From: Scytalidium lignicola
Taxonomy: Eukaryota > Ascomycota > Leotiomycetes
NCBI GenBank assembly: GCA_002812745.2
Contig: NCSJ02000003.1
Span: forward strand, 310,001 to 374,000
Direction: 5' to 3'
DNA: 64,000 nucleotides
Every line of letters begins with the position of its first letter. Position 1 is the stretch's first letter. The notes under the pieces were generated by a model. That model did not search any database, was not told the DNA's origin, and saw only the letters and a list, made by a program, of their open reading frames with translations. Of the stretch, positions 21,537-32,529 are shown in pieces. The translations under genes were made by a program, and so were the position numbers.

Positions 21537-22345
21537 ATGGAGATGAACCAGGCGGATGAGATGGAAGGCTTGGAGGTCACGAGTGCAGTGGCCAGCCGAC
21601 CACCAGTTCTCACAGATCAGGAGCGACGAATTCTAGAGATGTATGATCGGTTTGAAGAACTCCAGTTAGAAATTGCGTTATTGAAGGCCCAAGGCATGTT
21701 CTCAGAAAGGTGTAATCAGTCACATGTTCTTACAAAGTCCAGATATACCGGAAGAAATATCTGAAAAAGATATCCAAAGTGCACAGCAAGATCTTCTAGA
21801 TGCAAAAGCTGCTTATACTTTAAGATCTAATATCATCGAAAGTACTCTTGTAGCAGCTCCCATCCTGAAAGCGGTTCATGCTGGTACAAACGCCTCAGTC
21901 ATTGAGCAGTAAGGAGCGGTCTCGCTATTTTTCTTTCGCATTGAATTGCTGACTGTTAAGTAGAGATTTACTACCTCTGATTGAGAACCGGGATCGAATT
22001 TCGTTGCAGTTAACTGGGCTTTCCTCGAAGGTCAAATCTGCACAGGAGGAGCTGATTAGAGTAGAAAGCCAGAATGTTGTGGCGGCTAAGAAGAACATTG
22101 AGCTGTCAACAGCAATGTTGGAGTTAAGTCAGAGGGTCAAGTCACAGAGCAAAGAGGATATCCAGGATCCAAAGGTTCGAGGGCAGTTGCACGAGCTAGA
22201 AGGTGCTATGAAGGAGAGCCGACAGAGATGGAGAATAATGAAAGGCACAGCTGGTGCGACGATTGTTGGGAGTGGAATCGACTGGGCAAGAGATCCAGCG
22301 TTACTAGATATTGTCCTTGACAATGATGCCACGCAGGACCAGTAA
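21537..22345 (+). CDS. CENP-H-like inner kinetochore subunit
   Basis: Join(21537..21709,21738..21908,21964..22345), about 241 aa; alternative first donor at 21698. The protein is almost entirely helical: DQERRILEMYDRFEELQLEIALLKAQG, then a NNIIES-type helix (ILKAVHAGTNASVIEQ), then coiled coil, ending in SRQRWRIMKGTAGATIVGSGIDWARDPAL. That C-terminal block is the signature of the CENP-H/Fta3/Mcm16 family of the CCAN. The second intron (55 nt) is clean. The first must have length 1 modulo 3, but the only splice pairs give 28 nt (GTGTAA donor) or 40 nt (GTTCTC donor), so this junction is unsure. Confidence 0.78.
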
Positions 22346-22620
22346 TATGAGATCCAATCCTTGGTATCTTTGCAAAGAATAGTGCTTGTAGTGATTTGTT
22401 AATTCATATCACCCAAGATATTCTAAACTCAAACATGCAACCAAATACGTAGAAATCATCCGGTAAGCATATGTACTGTATGTAGTGTAATGTATAAAGA
22501 GGGAGAGCAGTAGATAAAGGTCATCCGAGTAGTAAGTATGCAGGCCCTGTTCTGAAAGATCTGGTAGTGGTGAGTCTTTAGAGCAGCGTCACCAAATCCT
22601 GGGTTACCATTGCAATCTTG
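22346..22620. other. 3' flank of the kinetochore gene, boundary of AT-rich block
   Basis: Normal-composition DNA up to about 22620; base composition then falls abruptly into the AT-rich block. No trace of the missing aminotransferase 3' half was found here. Confidence 0.5.
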
Positions 22621-22622
22621 AA

Positions 22623-22647
22623 ATATATANATATATATATATATATA
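22623..22647. repeat. (TA)n microsatellite at the block edge
   Basis: About 12 TA units with one n, located exactly at the left edge of the AT-rich block. TA runs are common insertion targets and also slip easily. Confidence 0.8.
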
Positions 22648-23254
22648 GAAGTAAAAGAAGAAGTAAAAGGTAAGAGTTAATTTGTATAAAAGTAAATACT
22701 TATTATAATATACTTATTATTTAACTTGTAATTTACTGTTTATTACTTGTTTTAAGTTTATAACATCTTAACTTTTCTTTAAGAGGTAATTTATTATAAT
22801 TAAAAATAATAAGTAATATTAAATGCATAATAAATATTTTAATAAATAAGATATTAAGAGNAAAAAACACAAGAGAAAGTTATTATACAAAAAAAGGATA
22901 ATAATACTAATACTTTAAACTGAAGAAGTTNAAAAAACAACTTAAACTATAAAAAACTTTTAAAAAAAGAAAATGATTATATTATTTATAAGAATTAGAA
23001 TAAAAAAAACTAAGAATTNAAAAAAATAATATTAAGTTAAAAATAAAGTAAAATNATAAAGTTAAAGAATAAAATATAAAAAGTATTAATATNAATAAAA
23101 ACAATTATAATAATNACTTAAAATAAAGCTTATAATTTGAAAGTTTAAAAAATATAATAAGAATATTTTAAAATATACTAATATATTTATTTTAATAAAG
23201 TATTAATATAATAATATTTAAACTATATTTAACTACTTACTTATTATTAAGGCT

Positions 23255-23520
23255 TCAGTATACTAATCATGTGAAGGGAGGAAAAGGATAGTAGTCTGAG
23301 TCCTAGCTACTTCTTAGTTGCTGACTCCTGTTTATAAAGAGGAGGGTTTCCCCTTCTCTTTAACAAGAGTCAGAGATTAATCTTGTAATTTTAGAAGAGT
23401 ATTAAGTTTTAAAGTGAATTCACACTTAACCAACTACTATCTCACTGTTAGTCTCCTATTATGTTTCAGCCTCCTGGTCTCTTTTTACTCTACATACAAA
23501 TACCCTTGACATATTGATCT
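23255..23520 (+). repeat. Possible LTR or promoter fragment in the AT-rich block
   Basis: A patch with distinctly higher GC than its surroundings, containing TATAAAGAGGAGGGTTTCCC-type sequence that looks like a core promoter segment of an LTR. No matching second copy was found in the window, so this remains weak. Confidence 0.25.
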
Positions 23521-24833
23521 TTTTCTCCTAACAAAGAGTATGTAAACTATTAAGAATCAAGATGGTTAAGACTTGTTGAACTTAAGCTTTACAATAAGGA
23601 GAAGTAGAAGGGTTACAATTCCCCTTTACCAGCTTAATAACATTATAACAAGAGAAGTCATCATTACTTAATCCACCTTTACCTTCTCTTTCAATACTCA
23701 TTTCAAGGAGTTTTGTTTTGTTATTAGAGGAAGAGTTAAACAAGAGAATTGTAATTAAGTAATAACAAGATTACCTTGAAAAGAAAAGAACTTACTTACA
23801 AGTTCTTAAGAAGGGAGAAGCTCTTATTTATAATTCTATATAAGATGTATTAGTTACTAAGACAAATTATTATACTAAACCTTATTAACAACTTAATAAT
23901 AAGATTTAGAGGAAATTACAATTCCTTACCTTGAAATACAAGAAGACTAATTAGAATGAACTTTATACTTTCCTCTTTAAATTATACTCTTGATTTGTTA
24001 TAATCTAAGAATTAAGTATTAAACTTTAAAAAGTTATATACACTGATAATACACTAAAAANGCATTATCAAAAGACATTAGATCATTTATGTTATGGACA
24101 TTTAACAAAATTGTTATGATTATATTTATTAAGACAAAATAAAGGAATTCTTAAAGAATAATATCTTAAATAGCTTTATCTGTACCTTTAAAGTTGTTAT
24201 GAAGTTATATTACCTTGAATAAAAACTAGACTAGAAATTCAATTCTTTCCTGGATAATTATAAGAATATCAAGTTAAAACTATCAAAGTACTTACTTAAG
24301 AGATATCAGATGTATAATCTCTTAGACAAACTCTGACTAGAGTTAAGAAAACAAATTGTGTCTTAAAGTATATTAACTACTAAGATGAAGTTAATTAACA
24401 TATTATAAAGAGTTAAAANCGTTGATTACAACCTAAGGAAGAGATATTATAATAAAAGATGTAGTTATGACTAATTAACTAAGAAATTAAGACAAATGAA
24501 TAAGTTAGACAAGTAAGACTTTAAACATGTCTTAAGCAAATCAAACTCCTTTAGTATAAAAAGTAATGATTGTTAATATTGTCCTTCTTAACAATTAACT
24601 AACAATAAAGAGAGGAAGAATTGTTAGATTATTACTTTCTGAGGTTTAATGCTATTAGTATAAGAAATTAAGTTATTATACTAGTAATTGCTTTTAAATA
24701 TTCAATATGAATATTATATTATTAAGTAAGAGAGTAACAATTGCTTAATAAGAAGATAAATACTTTTTAAGATAGTTAAAAGCAAGAGTTTCTTTTTAAC
24801 TTAAAAGGAAATGGATAATAAGGTGTTACAAGT

Positions 24834-25182
24834 TTGACCAAACAAGTTAATTAGTATAAGCCTAAGGCTTAATATATAACAAGTATACACAGAGAACTTA
24901 ACAATTAAAGGTTATATAATTAAGGATCATTAGATCATTAGATCTTATAATCCAAGATAGATTAAAAGATCTTATAATCTTATAATCTAATTATATTTCA
25001 TTATCTATATAAGTATACTATAAGAACATAAGAGTAAACTCCTTATGTTCAATCTAAATATATTATTAAATCTTACCCTTGACTTAATTGCTTATGTCAC
25101 ATATTTCCACTATCCTTAAACATTTACCTTACTCTTAACTATTCAATAACTTGAATAGTATAGTTTTATAACATTTTGAACA
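24834..25182 (+). repeat. LTR-like direct repeat, left copy (heavily mutated)
   Basis: Begins TGTTA and ends GAACA (TG...CA with short inverted ends), 349 bp. It is clearly the same sequence as 29999-30368: both share TTTGACC-AACAAG, CCTAAGGCT, AACATAAGAGTA-ACTCCTTATG, ATCTTACCCTTGACTTA-TTG and ACATTTTGAACA. Differences are almost all transitions, with this copy carrying the A or T. A gag-like region follows it. Confidence 0.75.
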
Positions 25183-25229
25183 TTACTTATCTTAATGAAT
25201 CAGGATTTAAAAATAAACATATTAATAAA

Positions 25230-26635
25230 TAATAATAATGAATAACAACTTAAAAAAAAGTTCTGAAGAAAGCTTTAAAGAAGAATCTGAAGAAGAATCT
25301 AAGGAAATATTTGAGGAAAGTTCAGAAGATAACTCTGAAGAAGACTAAGATAAGGATCAGACTATCAAGAAAACCAACATCTAAGAAAAAATGTTAAAAG
25401 AAGTTGTTATATTACTAAAGTAACCTATTAAGTCAATAAAAGGATTAACTGTTAAAGAATCATCAAGAGTTATAAAGAAGAAACTAATACTTCTATTATC
25501 TAAATCCAATCTAAACTTAATACCAAGAGTTCTAAGCTTAAACCTTAATCTAGACTTTGAACCAGAGGACAACATTAAACAGATCTTAATAATAATACTT
25601 AGAAAAGTTAAAATCACTAAACTAGACTTGTTCTATAAGAATAAAAAGAAGTTGAAAGCATATCTTACTCAGATAAGAACTTATTTAATGTTGAACAATC
25701 ACTTACTACTTAAAGATATACATAAGGTTTTATAAGTATTAATATACTTAAGAGGAGTAATTAAAACTTGGTTTTAACTCTTTAAGGATAAATAGTTCAT
25801 GATAAACAAAAAAATAACAAAACAAGTAGTAATTAACATCATTATAAATTAGGTCAACTACACAAGAGAACTTAAATGCTTATATGAAGATATTAACAAA
25901 AAAAAAAGAATGTTAAAAGATAATTAACTTACCTTAAACAAATTAAAAGCCTTAATGAATATACAATACTTTATTATTAGTATACAATATTAGTTAACTA
26001 AGAAGAGGAAGTATATATATATTAATATAAGATCAGACTGAAGGACTTCATTAAGGAAGAACTATACTAAAAGTTTATAATCATTACATTCAATACTCTT
26101 GTTAACTTATCTATTAAAATCAAGAATGAATAATATAAGATAAGTTTAGACAAGAAGGGAGGATCTTACTTCAACAGAAGAAAGACTAATAGNAAAAAAG
26201 GATTATAATAACTTTATAAAGTTAAATGTTATAAAAAGAGGAAAGACCTTCAAAGAAAAGGGNAAAAAAGTATTATAAAGGAAAAAACAAAAAAGNAAAA
26301 ACTCTTTTAGGATTTCCTTTGAAGAACTTGATAAAAGAAGAAAAAATNAAGTTATATTTCAAGTGTAAACTTCTTAAATATATAGTAAATACTCATAAAA
26401 AGGATAACAAGTCAAGTATAACAATTAAAGTTAAAACTATAAGAATCCTAAGAATTATAAATATCTTATATGAATCTTCAGAGGAGGAAGACTTTAAGAA
26501 TGAGAAAGAAAACTCTTCAGAAGAAGAAGCTTACCAAGAATTAATAACTATACCATATTATATTATCAAAACAAATGCAGATGAGATAATGATAACAAGA
26601 ATCCTTAAAATAGACNNTATACTTATATTTTACTG
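25230..26635 (+). pseudogene. Gag relic with zinc knuckle
   Basis: Starts with ATG and a Ser/Glu repeat tract (ESFKEESEEESKE-type, 25261-25345) and ends with a knuckle (YFKCKLLKYIVNTHKKD, about 26350-26400) followed by another acidic Ser/Glu tract. The knuckle and flanks are homologous at nucleotide level to 31150-31440. The expected CX2CX4HX4C has lost Cys and His residues by transitions. Stops are scattered through the region. It lies directly behind the left LTR-like copy. Confidence 0.6.
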
Positions 26636-26639
26636 ATAA

Positions 26640-29600
26640 AACAAGTGTTTTATATATAAAAAGGAAGGTTGTTGCTTATAGAAGTACTTATAAGAGGAGT
26701 AAAATAAAGAGAAGGCTAGATTTAAGGCTAAGAATATAAGTTAATTTAATATTAAAGTTTATAACTTTGACAAATGTTTTAAGGAATATTTTAAATAATA
26801 TATTATTAATTATAAAGGTGATGATTCAGAAGAAGAGCTAAAGATTACTTTTGAAGCTTTTTTAGTAGATAATAATAATATTAAGCTTGAATAAGATGAC
26901 AATATCCTTATAAATGTCTTTATAACTTTTATTACTTTATTCGGTAATCTTTTAATTGAATCAATAACCTTTATTATTATAAAACTTATAAACTAAGCTT
27001 TTGTACATTAATTCACTATTGAAGTACTTACTTTAATTGTTAAAACACTTATACTTATACTTATTAAAGTAATTACAAGTATATATAATATAATTAGTAT
27101 AATAAGATATAATTCTAAACAGTTTTATAAAATCATAATTAATACAAAAGCCTTTAAATACTTTATAACTGGTTATAGCTAATTTCAGGCCTTACAACGA
27201 GTAGACAAAAGTATTATACTTAACAGTATTATACAAGGTATAATAACTGTATAGTTTAGTATAAGATCTACTTCCTTGATAAGCTTTATAATAATAACTA
27301 TACTTATTAGTTAAATAGAGTTTTACATTATCTAAGCAGATATACCTTTTTTACTTAGTATAACTAATATAAACTATTTAAGTATATACCTTAATAATCT
27401 TATAAATAACTTAGTTATACTATAAAGTGAAATACTAATTGTATGTTGATTTGGTTATCCTTTTATGTTGTAAAAGATTCTTTTATAAGTATTAATTGTT
27501 AAATCTTTTGATTAGAACCTTTGTTTTTTAACTAATATTGAATTATAACATTTATACTAGTGTTTTAACTATTTATCAATAAGTAAGCTTTAAAAGATAT
27601 TAAATTGAGCTAGTTATAATATTAACAAACAAGCTTTAAAGTACTTGACCAAGTATTATGTTTACTGTTAACATTATGGTAAGTTATTAAGATGCTTTAA
27701 ATTCAGCTTTAAAGATGATATTAACTTTAATTATTTTATTATTATAAACATCTTCTATATCTTTAGAAAGCTAGTTCTTTATGTTGTTAATAAGGGTACT
27801 TGATATTAAGTTAGCAAATAGCTCTAGAACATTAATATTAAACATATCTAAGATGTACTTTAAATGTACTGGATTAATACTTATTTAAGCCCTTTTAACC
27901 AGATTATTATTAACATTAAAAAGAACTTTATAAGTAAAGAATTTTAACAATATGCTAATACTATAAGAATTACTTTGAAGGTTGTCCTAATGAAAGCTTA
28001 CAACTTTATTAGAATTGTTAAAAGGTATTATAGCCTTATACAATGTGCTTATCAAATTATTATTATAGAAATCTATAATATTAACAAGGAGATAGCCTTA
28101 TAAATAGCTTTTAAAGTTGTTAATGATTTAGTAAGTCTAAACAGCCTTGTTCTTATACTTTTAATGTATAGTGTTTATCTTTAAATGTCTGAATTTAACA
28201 TTCTTTTCTTAATAGTTACTTAAAGGGCAATTGTAATTAAAAAGGCAATAAAGGAAATATACAAATTAAGGGTAAAATATCAAGTTCAAAATGTTCTTAA
28301 CATATGAAATAGTCTAAATATAAATAGTATTCACAATCTACCATTGAATTTACAAGTCTTTATATAAAGAGAAGGTAATACTAGCTAGAATAAGAGTTAA
28401 GAAGGATTGTACAAGTTTATTAACATAAACAATGAATCTTATGTATTAGTATTACTTTATAACAATACAATATTCTGATCAACCTTTGTAAAGCTTTATC
28501 TTATACTAATAACAGAACTGAATGATATTAAGCTATTAAAGGTTAATACTGAAAATGTTAAAGAAGAGGAGAACTTTAAAGGAAACAACTTTACAATTAT
28601 TATATTGTTATCAACATAACTTGTACAGTTTGTACAACTTATCAAATGTAAAAGAAGAAGATTATATAAGTATTTTATTAATATGAACTTAGTTAATATT
28701 ATTATGTTTATACAAGATGATACTATTACATTCATACAAGATAAATACTAATATACAACTTCTTGACAAGTTGAAATATTAAGGTTATTGAAGAAAGAAG
28801 TCTTCAAGATTACTTTAGTAATAGACATATTTAAAGGAGTATACATTTTCAACATAAGATTTATAAACAAGATTAAGAATAAAGGGACAGAGAAAGTTTT
28901 TAAGAAATCAAAGCTTGTAATACAAGTATACAATAATAAAGGAAAAGAACTAGTTCTGACTTAATCTTCAATTATTCAACATATTAACCAGAGAATTGTT
29001 CTTTGTATTATAGTCATNAAAAAGTAAAACTACAAATTTGTACTTATAGAATATTTCTTAAGCTTATATATAATCAATAACCTTGTTAAATTATGATTTT
29101 TATATATAATTACTTATTGAACTTACTCAATAATTATACTTTTAAGAAGACTTAATTTTGAGGGTTATTAAGCCTTTATATAAAGTCCTTGAAGTTAGGA
29201 ATTACTAGTTCAAGACTTATTACTCATATTATATTAAAGAGCTTTTAATAAAGTAATCTACTTATAACTTATATCTTTTATACAATAATAACTTATTTAA
29301 CTTTGTTGGCTTTTAAACTAACAATATATTATTTGTTAAAGACCTTGAGTTTATATAACAAGAATAAGTACAACTTTAAAAGGTTAAGTTTCTAATTAAG
29401 GAATAAAAGCTTTTGACTTTTAAAAAGAGCTTTAAATTCAATAATAATATTATTCAACTACAAGATAATGAAATTACCTTTACTTAAGAATACTAGTATA
29501 ATAACTTAAAGCTTATAAGTAATAAATTAACAAATACAACAAGTTCTTATGGAATTGTACATTAAAACCTCTTTATCAAAGAGTAATATGTTGTTTAATG

Positions 29601-29998
29601 TATATGAGGAGTATATATTATGTTTGTTTACTAGTTAGAAATTACATTTAACCTGTTAATTACAGCTTAAGTTATAAATTCAGACAAGAAGGATATTAAA
29701 GTATTGAATAAACAATTATAATAGTAAATTAAGAATGTTGTTAAGGGTTTACACTTTATCAAATTGAATAAAAATATTCTACAACTATTAATATTCATAA
29801 ATGCTTCTTTTGCAAACAACAAGGACTTGTCCTCACAGATTAGCTACATTTTGGTTTTAACAGATGGAGAAGGAAACACAAATATATTATACTAGTCCTT
29901 GATCAAGTGTAAAAGGGTTATTTAAAGTGTTCTAGCCTTTGAACTTTATAGAATAACTTATAAGTTCGATATAAGAGCCTTTATCAAATCTACTATTA
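26640..29998 (+). pseudogene. Ty1/copia gag-protease-integrase-RT-RNase H relic
   Basis: The domains are in copia order. Gag knuckle near 26643-26730 (KCFIYKKEGCC). Aspartic protease region 27105-27430 (RYNSKQFYKIIINTKAFKYF, with the catalytic DTG apparently mutated to NTK). Integrase around 27630-28000 (KLLRCFKFSFKDDINFNYF). RT tail around 29300-29470 (TNNILFV, then KFNNNIIQLQDNEITF). RNase H 29800-29990 (NASFANNKDLSSQISYILVLTDGEG). Every domain carries stops. The RNase H stops mid-domain exactly where the right LTR-like copy begins, so the piece is truncated on that side. Confidence 0.7.
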
Positions 29999-30368
29999 TG
30001 TTATAGGTTTGACCGAACAAGCTAATTAGTGTAGGCCTAAGGCTCAGTACATGGCAAGTGTGCATAAAGAACCTAACAATTAGGAGGTCATGTGACTAGG
30101 ATCATTAGATCAGAGTAATCCAATAATCCAAGGACTTGGATTGAGGGATCAAGGCAATCCAACAATCCAACTATATTTCATTATCTATATAAGCATGTTG
30201 TAAGAACATAAGAGTAGACTCCTTATGTTCAACCTAAATACATTATTAGATCTTACCCTTGACTTAGTTGCCTGTTTATGTGTTATACATTTCCGTTATC
30301 CTTGAACATCTACCTTACCCTTGACTATCCAATAACCTGGATAGCGTAGTTTTGTAACATTTTGAACA
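29999..30368 (+). repeat. LTR-like direct repeat, right copy (less mutated)
   Basis: 370 bp, TGTTA...GAACA, same orientation as 24834-25182. It keeps many C/G positions that are T/A in the left copy. No target-site duplication was found on either side of the copies or around the pair (TAAGG versus CCAAT), so it may be a solo or rearranged LTR. Confidence 0.75.
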
Positions 30369-30640
30369 CCAATGCTAGAGGAAGTCGATCCGGAAAGAGA
30401 ATATGAAGTTGAGAAAATCATCAGCTATAAGATGCATTATAGAAAACTGCAATACTTGGTTAAATGGATAGGATATCCAGAGAGTAAGAATGAATAAGAA
30501 CCTACTTTTAATCTTACGAGCTGTAAGGAGTTACTGGAGGCATATCACCAAGCTTATCCCAGAATGGATTTCCAGGTGATAGAATTGCAAAGTCAGAGAA
30601 GAAGGGGTCGACAACAGAGGAAGAAACTATGCCTAGGTTG
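30369..30640 (+). pseudogene. Chromodomain fragment of a gypsy (chromovirus-type) integrase
   Basis: Directly abuts the right LTR-like copy. It reads EREYEVEKIISYKMHYRKLQ then YLVKWIGYP, the canonical chromodomain core with YLVKWxGY, followed by one stop and then SCKELLEAYHQAYP. A basic RRRGRQQRKK tail follows. This is the C-terminal targeting module of a Ty3/gypsy integrase, cut off from its integrase. Confidence 0.75.
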
Positions 30641-30850
30641 ACAGAATATAACTCTGGGGTTTGTAAGGAATTCTGTTTCTCTTATCTCTCTTTGCTCTCC
30701 TTAATGTCTAGTTCATCTAAGGTTTTTAGACCACGACAAACTATCTCCTCAGCATACCTTCGAAGAAAGACTTGTTGTTTATCCAAACGAGTAAGACAAG
30801 CAATGGCCTTGGCTAAGGCCTAAGAAGCTTAGGTTAAGGCAGTGGAAGTC
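30620..30850 (-). pseudogene. Antisense element-encoded frame fragment
   Basis: Read on the minus strand, 30850 to 30620 gives AIACLTRLDKQQVFLRRYAE, then VCRGLKTLDELDIKESKE, one stop, then TPELYSVNLG. Fragments of the type RRGLETLDELD occur on the strand opposite the gypsy chromodomain in many fungal elements, from memory. It overlaps the plus-strand basic tail of the chromodomain piece. Function is unknown. Confidence 0.4.
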
Positions 30851-31039
30851 TTCTTGTACTCAGAAGAAAGACACTTGTTCTTGTATTTATATGATTCCTA
30901 AGAAGGTATATAAAGATACTTACCATCACATTTACAACCATTACAAATACATTCCTTACAATGATTGAAATTGAGAACTATCTTATATGACAGTCTTTTT
31001 CATTCACAATATGTACAAGGCATTACTTCAATCTTAAGG

Positions 31040-31440
31040 TTTTGGATATAGATACTGAGACTTAATCTTTCTTAGTGTTTCCTTGACTGTAATCATTCTA
31101 GTAAATTGCTATTATCAGGATTTGGATGTTTGGGTAATATGTTTAAAGGAAAAGGAAGAAAGCACTTTAAAGAGAAAAGTAAAAAAGGGAATTCCTTTAA
31201 AATTTCCCCTGAGGAACTTAACAAAAGAAGAAAGAACAAGTTATGTTTCAAGTGTAGACTTCTTAGACATATAGCAAATATTTATAAGAAAGACAATAAG
31301 TTAAGTATATTAGTTAAAGTTAGAGTTATAAGGATCTTAAGAATTATAGATATCTCATCGGAATCATCAGAAGAAGGAAGCTTGAATGAGGAAGGGGGCT
31401 CCTTGGAAGAAGAGGAAGAATGACAAGGCTTAATAACTAT
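31040..31440 (+). pseudogene. Second gag zinc-knuckle fragment
   Basis: NKRRKNKLCFKCRLLRHIAN followed by IYKKDNKLS, then an acidic Ser/Glu tail with SSESSEEG. The knuckle keeps C, C and H of CX2CX4HX4C but the last Cys is Tyr. It is clearly homologous to 26290-26560 and less mutated. Confidence 0.6.
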
Positions 31441-32529
31441 ACCAGAAGTTACTGTTGAAACTAATGCAGATAAGATAGCAATGGTAAGAATCTTAAAAAC
31501 AAGTCTTGTACTAATGAGAAGGACTTGGCATAGGGGATACCCTTGAAATCAAGGGGAGGCTGTTAGCCCAAATAGATGGAGATCTATGCTAAGAGTCAGT
31601 AGAATCTGGATGATCATGCTAGCAGAGTTTAAGGCTATACCAACAGAGTAATATCCTGTTTTTAAAGAATTGTTAGTCTTAAAATATTATCTTACAATTA
31701 GCATAAGAGGATTAAGAGGATAAGAAATCCTGGACAAGAGTTAACTTTATAAAACTGTATAATAAGAAGAAGTAACAGTCGAAAAATGAGAATTTAATCT
31801 TGAAGATCTTGCTTTAGTTTATAAGACTAACCTATAAAGTATCATTATAAAAAAANGGATTATGCAAGTTCCTTTTACCAGTGGAAAGAACTTGGATCCA
31901 AGATAACTTTGACTAAATGCTTGAGGATGCTTAGATAGTGATAGAAGAGGGATTAAGTTATGTTATGTAAGGATGATATAATGTTTAGCATAAAGGACTT
32001 CTGATAATAACTTTCTAACAAGACTGTTTAGAAGTAAAAACATAATACAGAGAAATCTAAGGTTTAAGGAAATTAGTAGAACAACTATTTGAAATCAAAC
32101 AGTATTATGCTTAACAAGAACAAAGAGAACCAGTTGAAATTGTTATTAAACTAACCAACTAAGATGTAAAAGTATTACTTACAATTAATAAACTAAAGGA
32201 AGATTTACTACCTTTAGAAGTACTTATTGTATTACTAAAAGAAGATGAGTTAATACAAAGGATTGATTAACAGTTCAATTAAGAAGTAATAATATACCCT
32301 TTGAATTCTGCAAGAGGAATTCTCGTAAAAAGTAATGCTTTTATTATTAAGATAAGAGAGTGCTTAAAGAATGAAATAGTAGAATAGGTATAAGATGTAC
32401 ATATCTTCATGAATAATAAAAGCTTAAATGGACTAAGACTGAGAAATCTTGTTGAAAGATAAACAATACTCTTTGAGGAATTAGAAGAAAATATTAAAAA
32501 CTTAAAGATTAATAATAATATGTTAGTTG

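Noticed and set aside
25381..25617. Minus-strand open frame in the AT-rich block
   Set aside because: Composition is what AT-rich DNA gives by chance, and the plus strand there is gag relic.
24829..30373. A single intact LTR retrotransposon delimited by the two repeats
   Set aside because: The flanks TAAGG and CCAAT do not match, the interior mixes gypsy gag with copia pol, and the RNase H is cut at the right repeat.
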